Source: Gymnothorax reevesii (lineage: Eukaryota; Chordata; Actinopteri; Anguilliformes; Muraenidae). Taken from it: a stretch of DNA of 64,000 nucleotides. Shown in pieces: positions 24,560-37,962 of the stretch (within the stretch, counting starts at the first letter, position 1; every line of letters begins with the position of its first letter). The notes beneath the pieces are model-generated. The model saw only the letters and a program-made list of their open reading frames with translations. It ran no database searches and had not been told where the DNA came from. The stretch spans positions 50,537,501 through 50,601,500 of the forward strand of contig CM056573.1 in assembly GCA_029721435.1 (NCBI GenBank). Reading direction: 5' to 3'. Both the position numbers and the translations under genes were made by a program.

Positions 24560-24965
24560 CTCCCCCGCTGTAGTCAGCAATTTCTCAATCAACGGATACG
24601 GGACACTCGTGTTACAATTTAAGTATATTCTGAGTATTCGTGCTGCATTCTGTATGAATTTTCAGACGATCCAACCATATTCGGCGGCCGATCCGGTAGC
24701 ATTCTGACTGCATTCGAGATGAATTCGTTCAGCATTCGAGGCACCTTCCAACCTGACTTCGGGTGGTGTTCAGACAGCAATTGAACCACGCTCGTACGGC
24801 ATTCCAAGTGTATTCTAAATATTCTGACTGCATTCTAACAGCATACAAAATATTCCTACTGCGTTCCAACTACATTCAAGCTGCATTCGAGAGCTAATAC
24901 ACCCAGAATGTGCGAGAAACATTTGAGGCGAGTTGGAAGCGCATTCTAAGTATTCGAACGGCGTT
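24560..24965 (+). repeat. Degenerate short tandem motif ACTGCATTCTAA
   Basis: Irregularly repeated 10-12-bp phrases of the form CTGCATTCGA, GCATTCTAA and GTATTCTAAATATTC occur more than ten times. This resembles the motif-dense interior of the CACGAAT element at 14019-14883, but no inverted termini were found. Confidence 0.55.
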
Positions 24966-27240
24966 CTTTCAAACCTGTAAGAATTTTGGTCAATTTGAAA
25001 TTCCCACCTGAATGTTGCGCAAATTCTTCATTCTGGCTGGTTCTGCTTGATTCCTGCTGATTTTGAATAATTGTAATGGGGGCATAAGTGATAATGCAGG
25101 CACTTTTAAAAATGAAAAAGCAAGTGGGGAAAACCAATTTTTAACTGGTTTTATAAATTGCATGTATGGACTTCAAAATGAAAATGCAAAGTGGAGGATT
25201 GCATTTTCATTATGATAAAATACTTTGTTTGCATCTTGAAAACAAGAAAAGCATTTCCGAGGATCCATTTTCATTTCAATATTGTGAGCTATATGCTTCT
25301 ATATAATTGAACATGAACCATCATAAAACGCAATTTCTTGGGTTGTATTTTTTAAAGATTGGACGACGTGTCCGGAACAGCAGGCACTTGCTCAAGTAAA
25401 AATTTGAAGTTTCTGCTTGTTATGGCCGCCTGCAGAAAATAATGAGTCACAAAGCTTCATGCAATATATCAAATGAGGCACACCAAATAATTTTGCGAGA
25501 AAACAAGAGGATGCCATTATATGATTAAATTGTTGTTAATTGTTGTACAGCCGGTGTCCTGACAAAATGAGCTGAACACTGGATAAAAATATATTCAAAA
25601 AGCAGACACGTCCCTAATTGACAGCTGAGTGATCAAAATTTGCAAATTGCACTGCGATGAATTGATAATACTTCTTTATAGCCAAGTGACTTTGATCTTG
25701 GCTGGACTGCCACAATTCATTTAATTAAATATTTATGGACACATTTTGTTTACTATCTAACTTACCATCAACCTGATAAAGTAGCTAGCTTGAACTCAAC
25801 TCGAGATAGGGGTGGTAGTGTTTAGATGCCGTGAGCTCGCTCAGAGGACAAGCAACAGTGGTACATTTTCAGCGCATCTGAAGAATATGTTCATAAACTA
25901 AAGTTCCAATTAATTATTGATCCCCTAATACCCACCGTTTTGCCATGGTGATTAAATAAATCCCACACTGAAACTTCACGGGAGGCGCCGGGACGGATTC
26001 GACCAGTGAGTGACATAATCTGTTGGACCAAACATTGAAACAGCATTGCAATGAACAAAAGTGATGAGAGCTCGGAGACGAATTTCAGCAGTGGTTTAGA
26101 GGAGTTTGATGGGTTTGATGGGCAAAGATGAACAATGTGAAATGCTGCGGCAGCATGTTACTGTTATGATTCTGCCACACGGTCCTGCCCACCAGGGCTG
26201 CATATGTAGCTACTTCCGTGGCTGCTTATATATTGACACATCAATGCCCATAATTTTCTTCGAACTCAACATGTTGAACATGTTGAGAAGTGTATACTTG
26301 ATGTTATATTTCTTGTTTTAGTTCAATATCTGAAAGAATTATGGAATAAATGTTTTTGTTAAAAGTCATAACAAGAACATTTTGTTGTGGAATGGAATCT
26401 TATTTACTTTCCATTGTGATATCATGTTGTTTATCAGTAGGTCTTCGGATTGACGCATTTTGTGGATTTTGTCTTTGTAATGTGTGGTGTTGTCAAGGAG
26501 TGTAAGTTAGAAAACGACGTTGTGTTGTTTGGATGTACTGCTGACTTGGCCTTATCATTTAAAATGTCTTGAAATGAAACAACGAGAATACATGAACATA
26601 TACAAGGACATGATATCACTGTGATATCACGGAGATACAATAACAGAACAATATAGAACCTTAAAAAAACATCCATATACATAGGAGACCATGGAATTGG
26701 AAATACAAATTTTGCGTGTGTGTTTTGGGGGGAGGGTGTGCAGGTGGGTTCTGTATGTGTGTTCGTTTTATGAGAAACGTTCGCCCCCTTCTCCCCCCAA
26801 TAACCCCCTTCTTCAAAACTCTATCCTGTCTTCTCCACTAAATTGAGTGCACGAAGTAGGATATTGATCACCTGAAAATGAAATTGAATGCCCCAAACAG
26901 GCTCATCAAATTTGAATGCACAAGTAGGAAATGCAATGCTCGCATTTGAAATTAAATGCACTCGGTGAATTTGATTTGCTGGAAACGAAATAGAGTTTGC
27001 ACTGTAATGTGGAAAATAGCCATTAGATGGCAGTATTGACTTTTTTTTTTTGTTAAGCCAGTTTGGAGCTAGGTTTTGGGCATGTCCTGGGCATGTCTGA
27101 GAGGGAAAAGTCCCAGAGAAAAAAAAAAATCTAAAAGGTGGGAGGGGGCTGCAAAAGAGTGTATAAAGAGAAAAATTGAGAGAGTAAAGTAGTAGGAGAA
27201 ATTGTTACCCTTTTGTTGCACTTATTTTATTTTAGTGCCC
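24966..27240. other. AT-rich sequence with AATGAAAATGCA motifs
   Basis: Phrases such as AATGAAAATGCAAA and their inverse recur at about 24275, 25170, 25205, 25265 and 26878, and again at 27908. No gene seen. A frame near 26051 (MNKSDESSETNFSSGLEEF) is short and unassigned. A perfect inverted repeat GATATCACTGTGATATC lies near 26612. Confidence 0.35.
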
Positions 27241-27249
27241 TTATTATCC

Positions 27250-27880
27250 CACCGGTATGGAATACCGTGGGATATAGTCATCGCCCTGTCCGTCCGTCTG
27301 TCCATCCATCCGTAATCATTCTCATTCCCGGAGCAGAACTCAAAAACTATAATTCAAAATTTATACATTTATAAAAATTAATAATTCAATACCAATTCAA
27401 ATTTGGTATGGAACTTACTCTTATGGTGTAGTTGTGCCTTTTGGGGGTTTCAGTTCCATTCTGCCCAAAATTTTGGATTTCTACACCAAAAACAGCCCAG
27501 AAATTGGACTTTGTCCCTTTTCTGGAGCAGAATTCAAAAACTCTGCCACTTACAAACTTCATATTTTGTACAAATGTTATTCTAGTGATCCCATTGTTCC
27601 TTTTGGGCATTTTCAAATCATGGTGCCCAAAATATGTCCGTCCGTCCCTCTGTAATCATTTTCCGGAGCAGAACTCAAAAAATATACCACTTACAAACTT
27701 CAAATTTGCTTTGGAACTTACTCTTATGGCGTAGTTGTGCCTTTTGGGGGTTTCAGTTCCATGCTGCCCATAATTTCGGAAATTTTCACCAAAAACAGCC
27801 CTAAAATTTTGGTAACTTTCTGCTGGGGCATCTTCTGAAAATGAAGTCTGAAACGTCCCTTTCTTTTCCATTTTAATTAA
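27250..27880. repeat. Diverged tandem block with GGAGCAGAACTCAAAAA units
   Basis: It starts with a near-palindrome CCCACCGGTATGGAATACCG, then TCCGTCCGTCTGTCC. The phrase GGAGCAGAACTCAAAAA (or a close variant) occurs at about 27329, 27522 and 27663, and ACTTACTCTTATGG at about 27413 and 27718 (305 bp apart), followed by TTTTGGGGGTTTCAGTTCCA. Partly duplicated or mosaic units. Confidence 0.7.
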
Positions 27881-28369
27881 GTCACAGAATGAGCAGTCTT
27901 GAAGAAGAAAATGAAAATGCTGTTTGGATTATTTAGTATTCATTTTACTTATGAGTCAAAAAATGCAGCTACATCCTGAAAGTGAAAAAGCATTTCTGTT
28001 TATCTATTTTAATTTGGATTGAAACAGATTTGCTTCCATAGAAAGTGGGGTGGACAGTATCCTAAACCTTGACTACATGTGGGGGAATGAACAATTCATT
28101 AGCAATCACATTGTCAGTCTGTCTACAGTTTGGTGGAAAACTGGCAAAACTAAACACATTTCTACAATTTAGTCAAAACTAAACTCTAAACAGCAGTGAT
28201 TTCTAGATTTACTCTTGCTTGTGTTTTATTGCATACAGTCTCGTCAACATTATATTTGTAAATATACATCCATTCCAGCCATTCAGGCCTGCCACAAAAA
28301 ATTTTATAGGACTAGTAATGAGGTCTAAAAAATGAATAATGATGCAATTTGAAACAGCTGATATGAGCA

Positions 28370-28860
28370 GGTGATTGTAATGATGTGGAACAAAAGCAAC
28401 ATCCAGAAAAGGCTCACGCTTTCAGGAGCAGAGATGGGCTGAGGATCACCGATTAGCCCAGAAATGCATAAGAAACTCATAAAAAGATTTAAAAACAATG
28501 TACCTCAAAGTAAGCTGGGAAGGATTTGAGTATTTAATCCTCTAAGGTGCACAACGCCATCAAAAGATTGAATGAATCTGGAGGAATTTTGTGTGGTTTG
28601 GGCGATGATCCAAGCCTATGATAAATACCTAATCACTCAAATGACTCTGTATCAAGAACTATCATTTATTTGTAAGTGATATAAAGACATGGGCCTGGAT
28701 TACTTTGGCAAACCTTTATCAAGTACAACAAAACGCAATAACATCCAGTTAAAACTTCACCATGCAAAAAGGAAGCCTTATGTTAACAGTGTCCAGAAGC
28801 CCGATAGACTTCTATGGGCTTAGAGGTAAGGTGTAAGGCCAGAACCAATCTAAGCTGAAA
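28370..28860 (+). pseudogene. Tc1-like transposase relic, N-terminal half
   Basis: Degraded plus-strand sequence matching the N-terminal half of the same transposase lineage as the element at 1738: an MGLRIT-like start near 28432, an HTH region at about 28500-28580, a TTWA/YFGKPLSS-like segment at about 28690-28720, and KLHHAKRKPYVNSVQK at about 28755-28800. The catalytic half is missing. Many stops. Terminal repeats not found. Confidence 0.65.
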
Positions 28861-31813
28861 TGCAAACTATTCTCAATTTCACTAGGTGCCTCAAAATAAA
28901 ATAATGATATTTATTTAATTATTTTTGCCATAAATAATGCATTATGAGCATATGGTATTTCGTTATATTATCGGTTTGTATAACTTGCAATGTCAGTTTG
29001 TATAACTTGCAGGCATATATTTGGCTTTGCTTATATTGTAATTTAACTGTGGAGCCTGTATGCTATTGACCCTACTGGAGGTTTATCCAAGGGCATGGTT
29101 GAAAAATATTCCGAATATGTCCGTTGTAATGTAAGGAGAGACTCAAAAATTATATTCACAGAATTTCATGTGACTCAACCCACACAGTTTTGAACAGTAA
29201 TTTTTGGCAGCATGTGTAATGTAGCCTAAATTTGCATTGTATGACAGAGTATAAAATACAAAATTTCCTGCAAGCAGAAAAAACATTTTTTTCCAAACTT
29301 AACTCATGGAGAGTGTTGAAGACGTGTTTCACAGACAGGTATGTACGTCTGCCATCCAAGCAATCCAAATTCCCACCTTGTTGTGCTCAAAATAATTTCC
29401 CTGGCCTTATGTGCCAATTTTGAATTTATTCTATCATTATAAAATTATATTTTTAAAATCCAGTATTGGATTTTGGAAAGAGCTTTTACTAGCCATACTA
29501 GAAAGCACAGGGCGAGGAGATCCCAAATTTACTCGTACATTAAAGTGCTTGAATATCATACTACAAAGGCCTGATTTCACAGTATGCAACCACAGCTTCT
29601 TGATGTTTTGTATTCCACAAAGTAACTCAATCAATGATAACACGCCACCAACATTCAGCTGATCATTATGATTTGACGGCAATGTGACTATGTAGTAACT
29701 GCGGGAAATATTTGAAGAGCTTAAATGCTAAACGTTCTAAATCCATTTTTATTGTTTTGAGAAAATTAATATTTTTTAATAGGTTTTATAACTGGAATCC
29801 AGTAAATCCAAATCCTTTGATATGGACAGGGTATGACACAGACAATTGATGCGCAAATTCATGGAAATCTAACTTTATTAGAACTTTGTAAAAAATATGA
29901 ACTTTATTTGATTTGTTTTCAAAACACTCCATACACCCACTTTTCTGCAAAATGCTGCATATCTATGGAAGTGTCTTTGGTCACAAAATGCGCTACAGTC
30001 CAATAATTACGTGTTTCAATTCTCAGTCTCCGTAACCTCCAGTGTGTGTTAGATCATTTTATACCAAAATTAGTCATCTCTGTCACTTTCATCACTACCA
30101 TTCACTAGCCCACCTTGGGCATTAGCCATTGAATGGTAGAATGCCCTAACATTCTCATTTATACCAATGCTATCTATTAGCTAAAGCACATCGGTCTTCT
30201 CTGCCTGTGTCACACAACTGACCATAGGAAGAACATAGGAAGGGCTAAAGTTTGTCAGTTCTTACCCTTTTTGAGCAAATTATGGTAACAAAATTCACCA
30301 TTGTAGACTGTGCGAAACCCAAGTTTATCACTACTGGGCATTCGCTTCACTTATTTTGAACCCAAATTGAGTCTTTGTGAAATGTTTGACTTCACTCTTC
30401 ACTCAACTGTAAGCCTCCCAGTCTTGCCCGTAGACGTAGACTGTGCCACGCTTTCTACCTTCTGGTGAGAGTTCAACAGGCTCCTCTATCTCTATCAAAG
30501 TCATTCATTTTCACATTTGAAATTTACCAGAATACATCGGAAAGCCAGATTCAGCCTTCGATTCATGGGCGCAGCCATCTTGAAAAAACTTGTAGAAAGC
30601 CTGTGATTGGCCAATTGGATATGGAATATTCTGACAGCAAAAATGGTTGGGATATGGTGCATTTTGCATCGCAAGGCAATTTTGAGCATGCCTAATGCAA
30701 GGCATTAGGAGCATTTTCACTAAAAGCATGTGTCTTCTTGGATTTTTATTACCACAAGCATGGGAATAGAGGTCTTAACACAGTTTTGACAAAATGGTGT
30801 ATAGAGTGTTTTGCATATAAGCTCTTCATTTGTTATATGCTGGATACTACACTGTATAGCTACACTGTGTAAATTAGCATGAGGTATACAATGTACACTG
30901 ACCCAGCACATAGTAAACAAGTATACGATTTTGAACACGACCGCTGTTCCCCGTGAGAGCACCCTATATGCATTTGATGTTTTTAAACAACAAAAAATTA
31001 ACCTGAGAAGTTTCTATGATATACTGAATAATGCAATCAACTAAATGCTTTATTAATATCCAAAAAATGAACCCCTTAAACCCGAACGCCCCCGTAACCA
31101 GGGGCAGTCGTTACGCATAATAAATACAGCATGTTTCCTAATTGCAACATTGTCTTATCCACTTTACACGAAGAAACTCGGCAAAAAGGTCATGCTGACA
31201 ATTTTTACCTCAACCGAACACAATTCAAGCACCAAGCAAGTAAATAAGCATGGAGCCAAACATGGGATAAAATAACATCAGCGCTCAGATACTAGCATTT
31301 CAACTGAATTTGTGCTATGCATATAAACGATTGTTCAAATGAAAGAAGAAAGTCCGAAGAATCCAATGATATAAGCCTTGTCATTTAAAATCATTTACAC
31401 CTTACAGTCTGCTGAGATGAGCAAAAAAAATGTTCCTAACCTTAGATATTTTGTGAAAAAAAAACTGTTTGAGGGTAAATCTGTGCTTGCTATTGTTAGC
31501 CCAATGTGTCCATTTTATAACGTGATGCTGTCAGTAAGACTTTGCTGGTAGCCATTTGATTGTATGGGTTCTGATATATCCATTGAGCTATAAACCACCT
31601 AGCCTGAGCTAGAGCCTTGCATTCCCAGGGCATCAAACTGAGTCCATGGGCCATTCACATGTACTTAAATAGCATGGCAATATAAACGCTTAACTGGTTT
31701 GTTTGTGGTATTTTTGGTATAATTATCTGCAAAATATTCAACAGTTGTTTTCAAAGTCGTTTTCTGACCATCTTTGTACCATTCCGTGTGAATACTGCAA
31801 ACACAACAGTACT
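28861..31813. other. Unrecognised AT-rich sequence
   Basis: About 3 kb in which I recognise no gene, transposon ends or satellite. Confidence 0.4.
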
Positions 31814-31886
31814 AGCGGGCTGAGTGAGTGAGTGGTTAGGTTGACGCGCTGCACCCCATGCGACCAGTGTTCAATCTCCTGCTTAA
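31814..31886 (+). repeat. tRNA-like sequence, degenerate SINE head
   Basis: An A-box-like TGAGTGAGTGGTTAGG and a B-box-like GTGTTCAATCTCC at tRNA-like spacing. Degenerate. No SINE body recognised. Confidence 0.35.
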
Positions 31887-33152
31887 ATATGTATTCTTTT
31901 AGCCATTACCAGCATTTTATGTGTATAAGTAATTGCTGGGGTTTTTGTTCTTTTTACTTTTTTAAACATTTTTTAACATTACTTTTGTAATTATTTGCTT
32001 TTTTCAATAAATCTGCTCCAAAGGAGTCAAACTTCATTTTCTCTGTATGTTTTATCTTTGAATGGGAAATTGTATAGGCTACAGGACTGGCAGAAATAAT
32101 AATAGGAAAAAATGTAAAAATTAAAAAGTGGTTGTAGTTGAATGGAATGTATGCCTGTAGTGACATACAAGTCAGCAGGTTCAAAAACAATCTCTCTGTT
32201 TTGGCTTAGCTCTTTCAAAAGTCCATTACAACTGTTGGTGCAGTACTTACAAGGGGACAATCTCCCCATATGGCTGAAATACATATATTGGGCATAGGAT
32301 GGAAAACTGGTCTACCATTCAAATAAGTGGTTTGATTCTCTGAAGGGGCTATGTTCCTGCCCCTTGGAGGAAACTTTAACAGGATAGTTAAGCCAGTGGT
32401 TCCCAAACTTTGTCTGCTGGGCCCCCCTTTGGTACATAAGAAAATTTTTGCGCCCCCCCCCCCCCCAATAGGTAATACATACGCACATTTTGTTTTCAGA
32501 GACCATTGCAGTTTATTTCACGCATTGTAATTGATATAAACCTCAAACATTTTGGAAAAAATATAAGTAAACGGTCATAAACTGTAGATTGTCATACTAC
32601 AACTACAACTAGGCTACTTTTAGAATTGGAAATAGCAAAATAACAAACAACCATGGTGTAATTATTTTAAGTGTAACTGTTTCAAGCACCTTAACTGTGT
32701 AATTATGTTCGGTGTAACAGGTTTATTTTTTTTAATATACAACAACATTGCTATTTATGCATTTTCCGGACACTAACAGAAACTTACTTGCATACAGCCA
32801 ATCAGCGACCTTGTGCGGGACCGCTGAAGGAGTGTCTCGAGACAGTTACATTTTTCTCTCTTCACTGGCCTCGCACTTTTAAGTTAAAATACGTTAACCG
32901 AGATCGCGTCAGCTTATTCTAGAAAATATGAATGCACTGCACAGATGATTTTGTCCAGCCTAGCTGGAAACATTAAAAATGATTGGCAGGTTTGGAAACG
33001 GCGACCGTTATTTTCCAATTAAGGACACGAAAATTTCATAATGCAAAACCTCTTTTAAAGTATAAAATCATTAGGCTGTATCACACCCCTCAGCCTGAGT
33101 ATAGCCGTCTACTTAAAATAATGTTTCTATGATGCGCACCATAATCAACCTA

Positions 33153-34639
33153 CAGTGAGGAAAATAAGTATTTGACCCCTCGCTGATTTTGCAGGTTTGC
33201 CCACTTAGAAAGAATGCAACAATCTATAATTTTAATCGTATATACATTCTAACAGTGAGAGATAGAATCACAAAGAAAATTCCCGAAAATCACATCATAT
33301 GAATTTATAAAAATTGATAACCATCTGATGAGGAAAAATAAGTATTTGACCCCCTACCAAACAGCAAGTATTCTGGGTCCCACAAGCCAGTTAGTCTTTC
33401 TTTAAGACGCACCCCCAATCCCAACTAATTATTTACATCAAATACACCTGCCTCACCTCATTACCTGTATAAAAGACACCTTCCCACTCCCAAACAACCA
33501 GATTCCAACATCACCACCATGGGCAAGACCAAGGAGCTGTCTAAGGACATCAGGGACAAGATTTCAGGAAATGGAAGAAGTACCATACTGCCGCCAACCT
33601 CCCTCGGTCTGGGCCTCCATGCAAAGTCTCGCCTCGTGAGATGTCCCTGATCATGCGAACGGTGAGGAATCACAAGGGGGGAACTGGTTAACCGAAGGCA
33701 GCTGGGACCACAGTTACAAAAGAAACAGTTGGTAACACACTACGCGGTCATGGATTGAAATCCTGCAGCGCATGGAAGGTCCCCCTGCTCAAGAAGGCAC
33801 ATGTACAGGCCCGCCTGAAGTTCGCCATTGACCACCTGGATGACTCAGAAGAGGCCTGGAAGAAGGTGATGTGGTCAGATGAGACCAAAATAGAACTTTT
33901 TGGGCTCAACTCAACTCGCCGTGTTTGGAGGGCAAAGAACACAGAGTACAACCCAAAGAACACCATCCCCACCGTCAAGCACAGTGGTGCTTTTCAGCCC
34001 AGGGGAAGGCACAACTCCATTGCATTGAGGGGAGGATGGACGGGGCCATATACCGTGGAATTCTGGACCAACAGCTCCTTCCCTCAGTGAGAGAGCTGAA
34101 CATGGGTCGAGGATGGGTGTTTCAGCACGACAACTACCCTAAGCACACCGCCAAAGCAACAAAAGAGTGGCTGAAGAAGAAGTACATCAGGGGTCTGGAG
34201 TGGCTTAGCCAGTCTCCAGACCTGAATCCAATTGAAAATCTTTGGAGGGAGCTTAAAATTTGGGTTGCAAGGCGACAGCCTCAGGACCTGAATGATTTGA
34301 AGGCTGTCTGCAGGGAGGAGTGGGCCAACATCCCTGCCAAAATGTGCACAAACCTTGTCAACAACTATAAAAATTGTTTGACATCTGTGCTGGCCAATAA
34401 TGGCTTTTCTACAAAATATTAACATGCTGTTTGTCCAGGGGGTCAAATACTTATTTTTCCTCATCAAATGGTTATCAATTTTTATAAATTCATATGATGT
34501 GATTTTCGGGAATTTTCTTTGTGATTCTGTCTCTCACTGTTAGAATGTATATACGATTAAAATTGTAGATCGTTGCATTCTCTCTAAGTGGGCAAACCTG
34601 CAAAATCAGCGAGGGGTCAAATACTTATTTTCCCCACTG
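33153..34639 (+). mobile_element. Tc1-like transposon, third family, nested in hAT element
   Basis: 1,487 bp between TA dinucleotides (33151-33152 and 34640-34641). Ends CAGTGAGGAAAATAAGTATT and the inverse CAGTGGGGAAAATAAGTATT. Inverted repeats run about 210 bp with an inner AAATAAGTATTTGACCCCC motif on both sides (IR/DR layout). Transposase on the plus strand. Confidence 0.92.
33519..34422 (+). pseudogene. Tc1 transposase, broken (third family)
   Basis: Starts at ATG 33519 (MGKTKELSKDIRDKI). The HTH that should follow is deleted after about 33563. The frame then changes at least twice. Readable blocks are SCSAWKVPLLKKAHVQARL (about 33767-33823), VMWSDETK with the first Asp (about 33880), [11 protein letters not shown] with the second Asp (about 34130), [11 protein letters not shown] with the Glu (about 34240), and the end NGFSTKY with TAA at 34420-34422. 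A second small loss lies after PTVKHSG (about 33985). The triad is present but the reading frame is broken. Confidence 0.88.
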
Positions 34640-35229
34640 TATATTAACAGCCGACAGCGAAGTAGGCCTACGAAAAAAATTCATGAACACCACTTGCTGA
34701 ACCTGCCGAAATGTTTGTAACGTTTAGTTGCAGGGCAAGATAAAAATAACCAGTCGGCATACAGAGCATTCATATTATCGAGAATAAGATGACGCCATCT
34801 CGGTTATTTCTGCTTTGTATTCATCGGATTTTGTTCGGTGTCACTTACCATTTTATCAATATGCCAGATCAGTGCAGGATAAGAAGCGGTGAGTTGGGTA
34901 TCGCGAGACTACATTACCGGCTTCAAATATTTGAACAACTACATGCGTAACAAATTATTTATGAAAATGGCAGGCTAGATGATTGATTTGGCGAACAGTT
35001 GAGAGTAAGGCAGGCATTTGCGATGTGATCGCAGAATTCTGGGCAGCGAAAGGACTGCATGCAAATAATTTTCTGTTGGTGTCCGGGACTCTAGTGGGGG
35101 GGGGATCGCTTCCCGCACCCCACGCCCCCCCCTGCAATAGCTCTGCGCCCCCCACTTTGGGAATCACGGAGTTAAGCAGTATGGTTCCCCAATAATGGAA
35201 ACCTATCCTTCTGTCCTTTTTTATTTAAA

Positions 35230-35720
35230 AATGGTTGCATCACCACAATCTTCCATTGCATCGGCACCAATTCCAACCTCCATTTGACACTGAGCATTCA
35301 TGTCAACCACAATCCTTCATCAAAATCCATTATTCAACATTTCCAGAAAGACCCTGATGACCTTCAGTGCACTGCCACTGAGGAGCTCTCTGACAGCATC
35401 TCCTGCCACTTTGATAGCTTTTGATCACTGAGATTGTCCCAACTCTGCCTCCTGAACGGAGGGCATGCTTGGTTAGGAGTTTATCAAAGTGTTTCTCCCA
35501 CCGTCTGATGACATTCTAAGTTGAGGTCAGAGTTTCGCCAGCTCTCTCAAGAAGTCAAATGGTTATCCTGCAAAACAACCTTTTTCAGTTTGACAGCCTC
35601 CATCACTGCCAACCAGTCCATGATTTACCACAAAGACATGCACTCCCTTATGAATGCATGGGCTTCTCCCATTTCAAATCGAGGAATAACAAAGAAAAAG
35701 GTTTGACCTTTTCAAGTATC
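35230..35720 (-). repeat. Possible non-LTR retrotransposon fragment (antisense)
   Basis: The block at about 35340-35560, including TTTCTCCCACCGTCTGATGA and TAAGTTGAGGTCAG, resembles antisense linker sequence of fish LINE open reading frames. The match is from memory of style only and no catalytic motif is visible. Confidence 0.25.
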
Positions 35721-37852
35721 TATAGTACAGTCAACATGATTTTGTCTGTTTGTCCAAATAATATGGATTTTTAGCCCTCGACGAGGGAATGAGGGGGTAG
35801 AAGTGTATCAGAGTGTTTGAGTAGGTGTTGTGGCTGAATCAGTGACATTATTCCCATTTTATGAGGAATGTCATGATCAAGATACGTAGATAAGGAAGGC
35901 ACTTTAAAAGCTATCAGAACCCAATTTGAGATCCAGTCAGTAGCTCTAGATAGTGACAGTCTAGGTAATTTGGCAGGTATGGCAAGCGGCTACATGGGAA
36001 TGCATGCAGGACCAGTGGCACTGTGCATGCTGTAATGATACCAGTGGGGGTACCACAACCTTAGTCAGCAAGGCTGTGCACATTAGATAAAGAATAAAAT
36101 GTCCACTTTCATCATGTATGTCATTTAACAAGCAAAACGGTACAGATGCAAGAGATTGACTTCTTTTATTTTTGTGCAGTACTGTAGGATGAAATGTGAG
36201 CAGCTTGCTCAGGGCTCACAGAGCGAAAAAAAAAAAAAGAAAACAACCTTGGCATATTTAACATGCTGGCATAAAACATCACCAAAAACATGTCAGTTTA
36301 ATATTACAGTTGTTTTGGAGAGCTAACGGTTGCATTATTTCTTTTTGAAGCACTGTTCCTTTAAAGATTCATTAACTGCTTTGATGGTGTTTAAACAGTA
36401 AAACTAGTTGGGCACAACTCGTGCAGGCACCATAATCAACAAAACGAGTGACTTGAGGACATAAACCTGTGTCTGACTATTCAACTTAAAATGCGAACAT
36501 ATTTGTGGCTTTGAGTGAGAACAGGGATAATTTGTCATTTGAGCACCACACCGAGGCACCTGGGCTCACACAGAAGTCTCATCTAGGAAAGCTCCAGGCA
36601 AACATCAGACAGACATTAGACATACATCAGACACCATTAGATGTTTTTCATTTATTATTTCAACTCAGTTAAGAGGATGTCTCGCCCTTTTGCATACCTG
36701 TTCTGAAATAAAGGCATTTTGTTGCCCATCTGCTATTGTTAACCAGAAATAAAAAATAAAAAAAAAAACACAAAGCAGTTGTTTGTATGCAAGTACTACA
36801 AAAACTTTCTGCAACTGCAGATAATTGAGCCTGGTTCTTACACATAAATGCTGCAAGAAGATGTAGAAAAATGAAAAGGTCAACTGAGTCGAAATTAGCA
36901 AAAAAATAACTTTACCATCTGTTCGGGAAGAAGACTCGGATCGAGGAGACGAGTACCACGATATAGTGCAATTTAATAAAAGCTTCATACTGTAAATGAC
37001 TTATCAGTCAAAAACAGAGAAAATTAATTGCGTGATGAATCTTAGAATGTATAATTAACATTTGCCAATATTCTGAAACTGTGGGTATTATGTAAAACAA
37101 AGAAGTGATCTTCAAGTCTTCAAAGTTTGCACTGCACTTTCAAAATATTGTTTTCAGCAATGTAATTACTATACTGCTGAGATATTGGGGTTTTATGTTT
37201 TGAGTCTGTTACTTGTTTGTAATTCGAAGAAAATATCAAGTTGCCATTATTATTCTTGATAAACAATTCAAACAAGATCCGTATTAATTGCGCGACCATA
37301 TTTTTTTGAATTAATCACAGGATAATTACAATCAAAACCCACAATATATTAACAACAAAAGCTTCATTTTAAGTGAAATGTTTGCTTTTTCCAAATAATC
37401 CAAAAGATAGGAAATTTAGTGCAATTTGCTCCAGTGCGTACAAGTGCCTACTCTATATCTAGGTGTATGATCTAACAATGAAACTACACCAGTTGTTGGG
37501 ATGAGTTGAAAATTAGATTCATATCCTTCAAAGCAATATGCGCTCCCCAGTTTAAAACTGAAATGAAATTGACCAATCACAAGCCCCTCCCACTGCCGGC
37601 TATGTCACAATGGGGCAATCAGGGGTCTGACCGAACCTCGGACAACAAACCAGGCATTTTGGGTTTCTGACGACGGTAAAATTATGTAACAGTAGGTAGG
37701 TAACAGTAATCCCATGTCACGTGGGCCATTTGATAGCTTGTGGACTAGCTTTGCTGAAAGCAGGTCTGGGCTCACGCACTGGCGAACACGGCGTTCAGCA
37801 AGGGAACAAAATAGTTAGGGTGCCATCGTGTGTGTATGCGCGCATGTGTGTT
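35721..37852. other. Unrecognised sequence
   Basis: No gene or family recognised. A CCAATCACAAGCCCCTCCC stretch at about 37573-37592 looks promoter-like (CCAAT and C-rich box) but no transcript is evident downstream. Confidence 0.35.
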
Positions 37853-37962
37853 GGGAATGAAAAAGTATTTGCCCCCTTCCCGATTTCTTCTATATTTACC
37901 AATTTCTCATATTAAAATGTTTCAGATCATCCAACTAATTCTACTAAGTAAGACAAGACAAG

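Larger units (their letters stand above)
32394..35169. mobile_element. hAT-type element with 8-bp target duplication
   Basis: The left end CAGTGGTTCCCAAACTTTG and the complement of the right end CCGTGATTCCCAAAG form imperfect inverted termini next to C-rich runs. An exact 8-bp direct repeat AGTTAAGC flanks it (32386-32393 and 35170-35177), as in hAT elements. Without the Tc1 nested at 33153-34639 it is about 1.3 kb, with no transposase seen, so it is probably non-autonomous. Confidence 0.85.

Noticed and set aside
37573..37592. Promoter-like CCAAT and C-rich box
   Set aside because: No transcript, exon or CpG island evident nearby; left as a note only.
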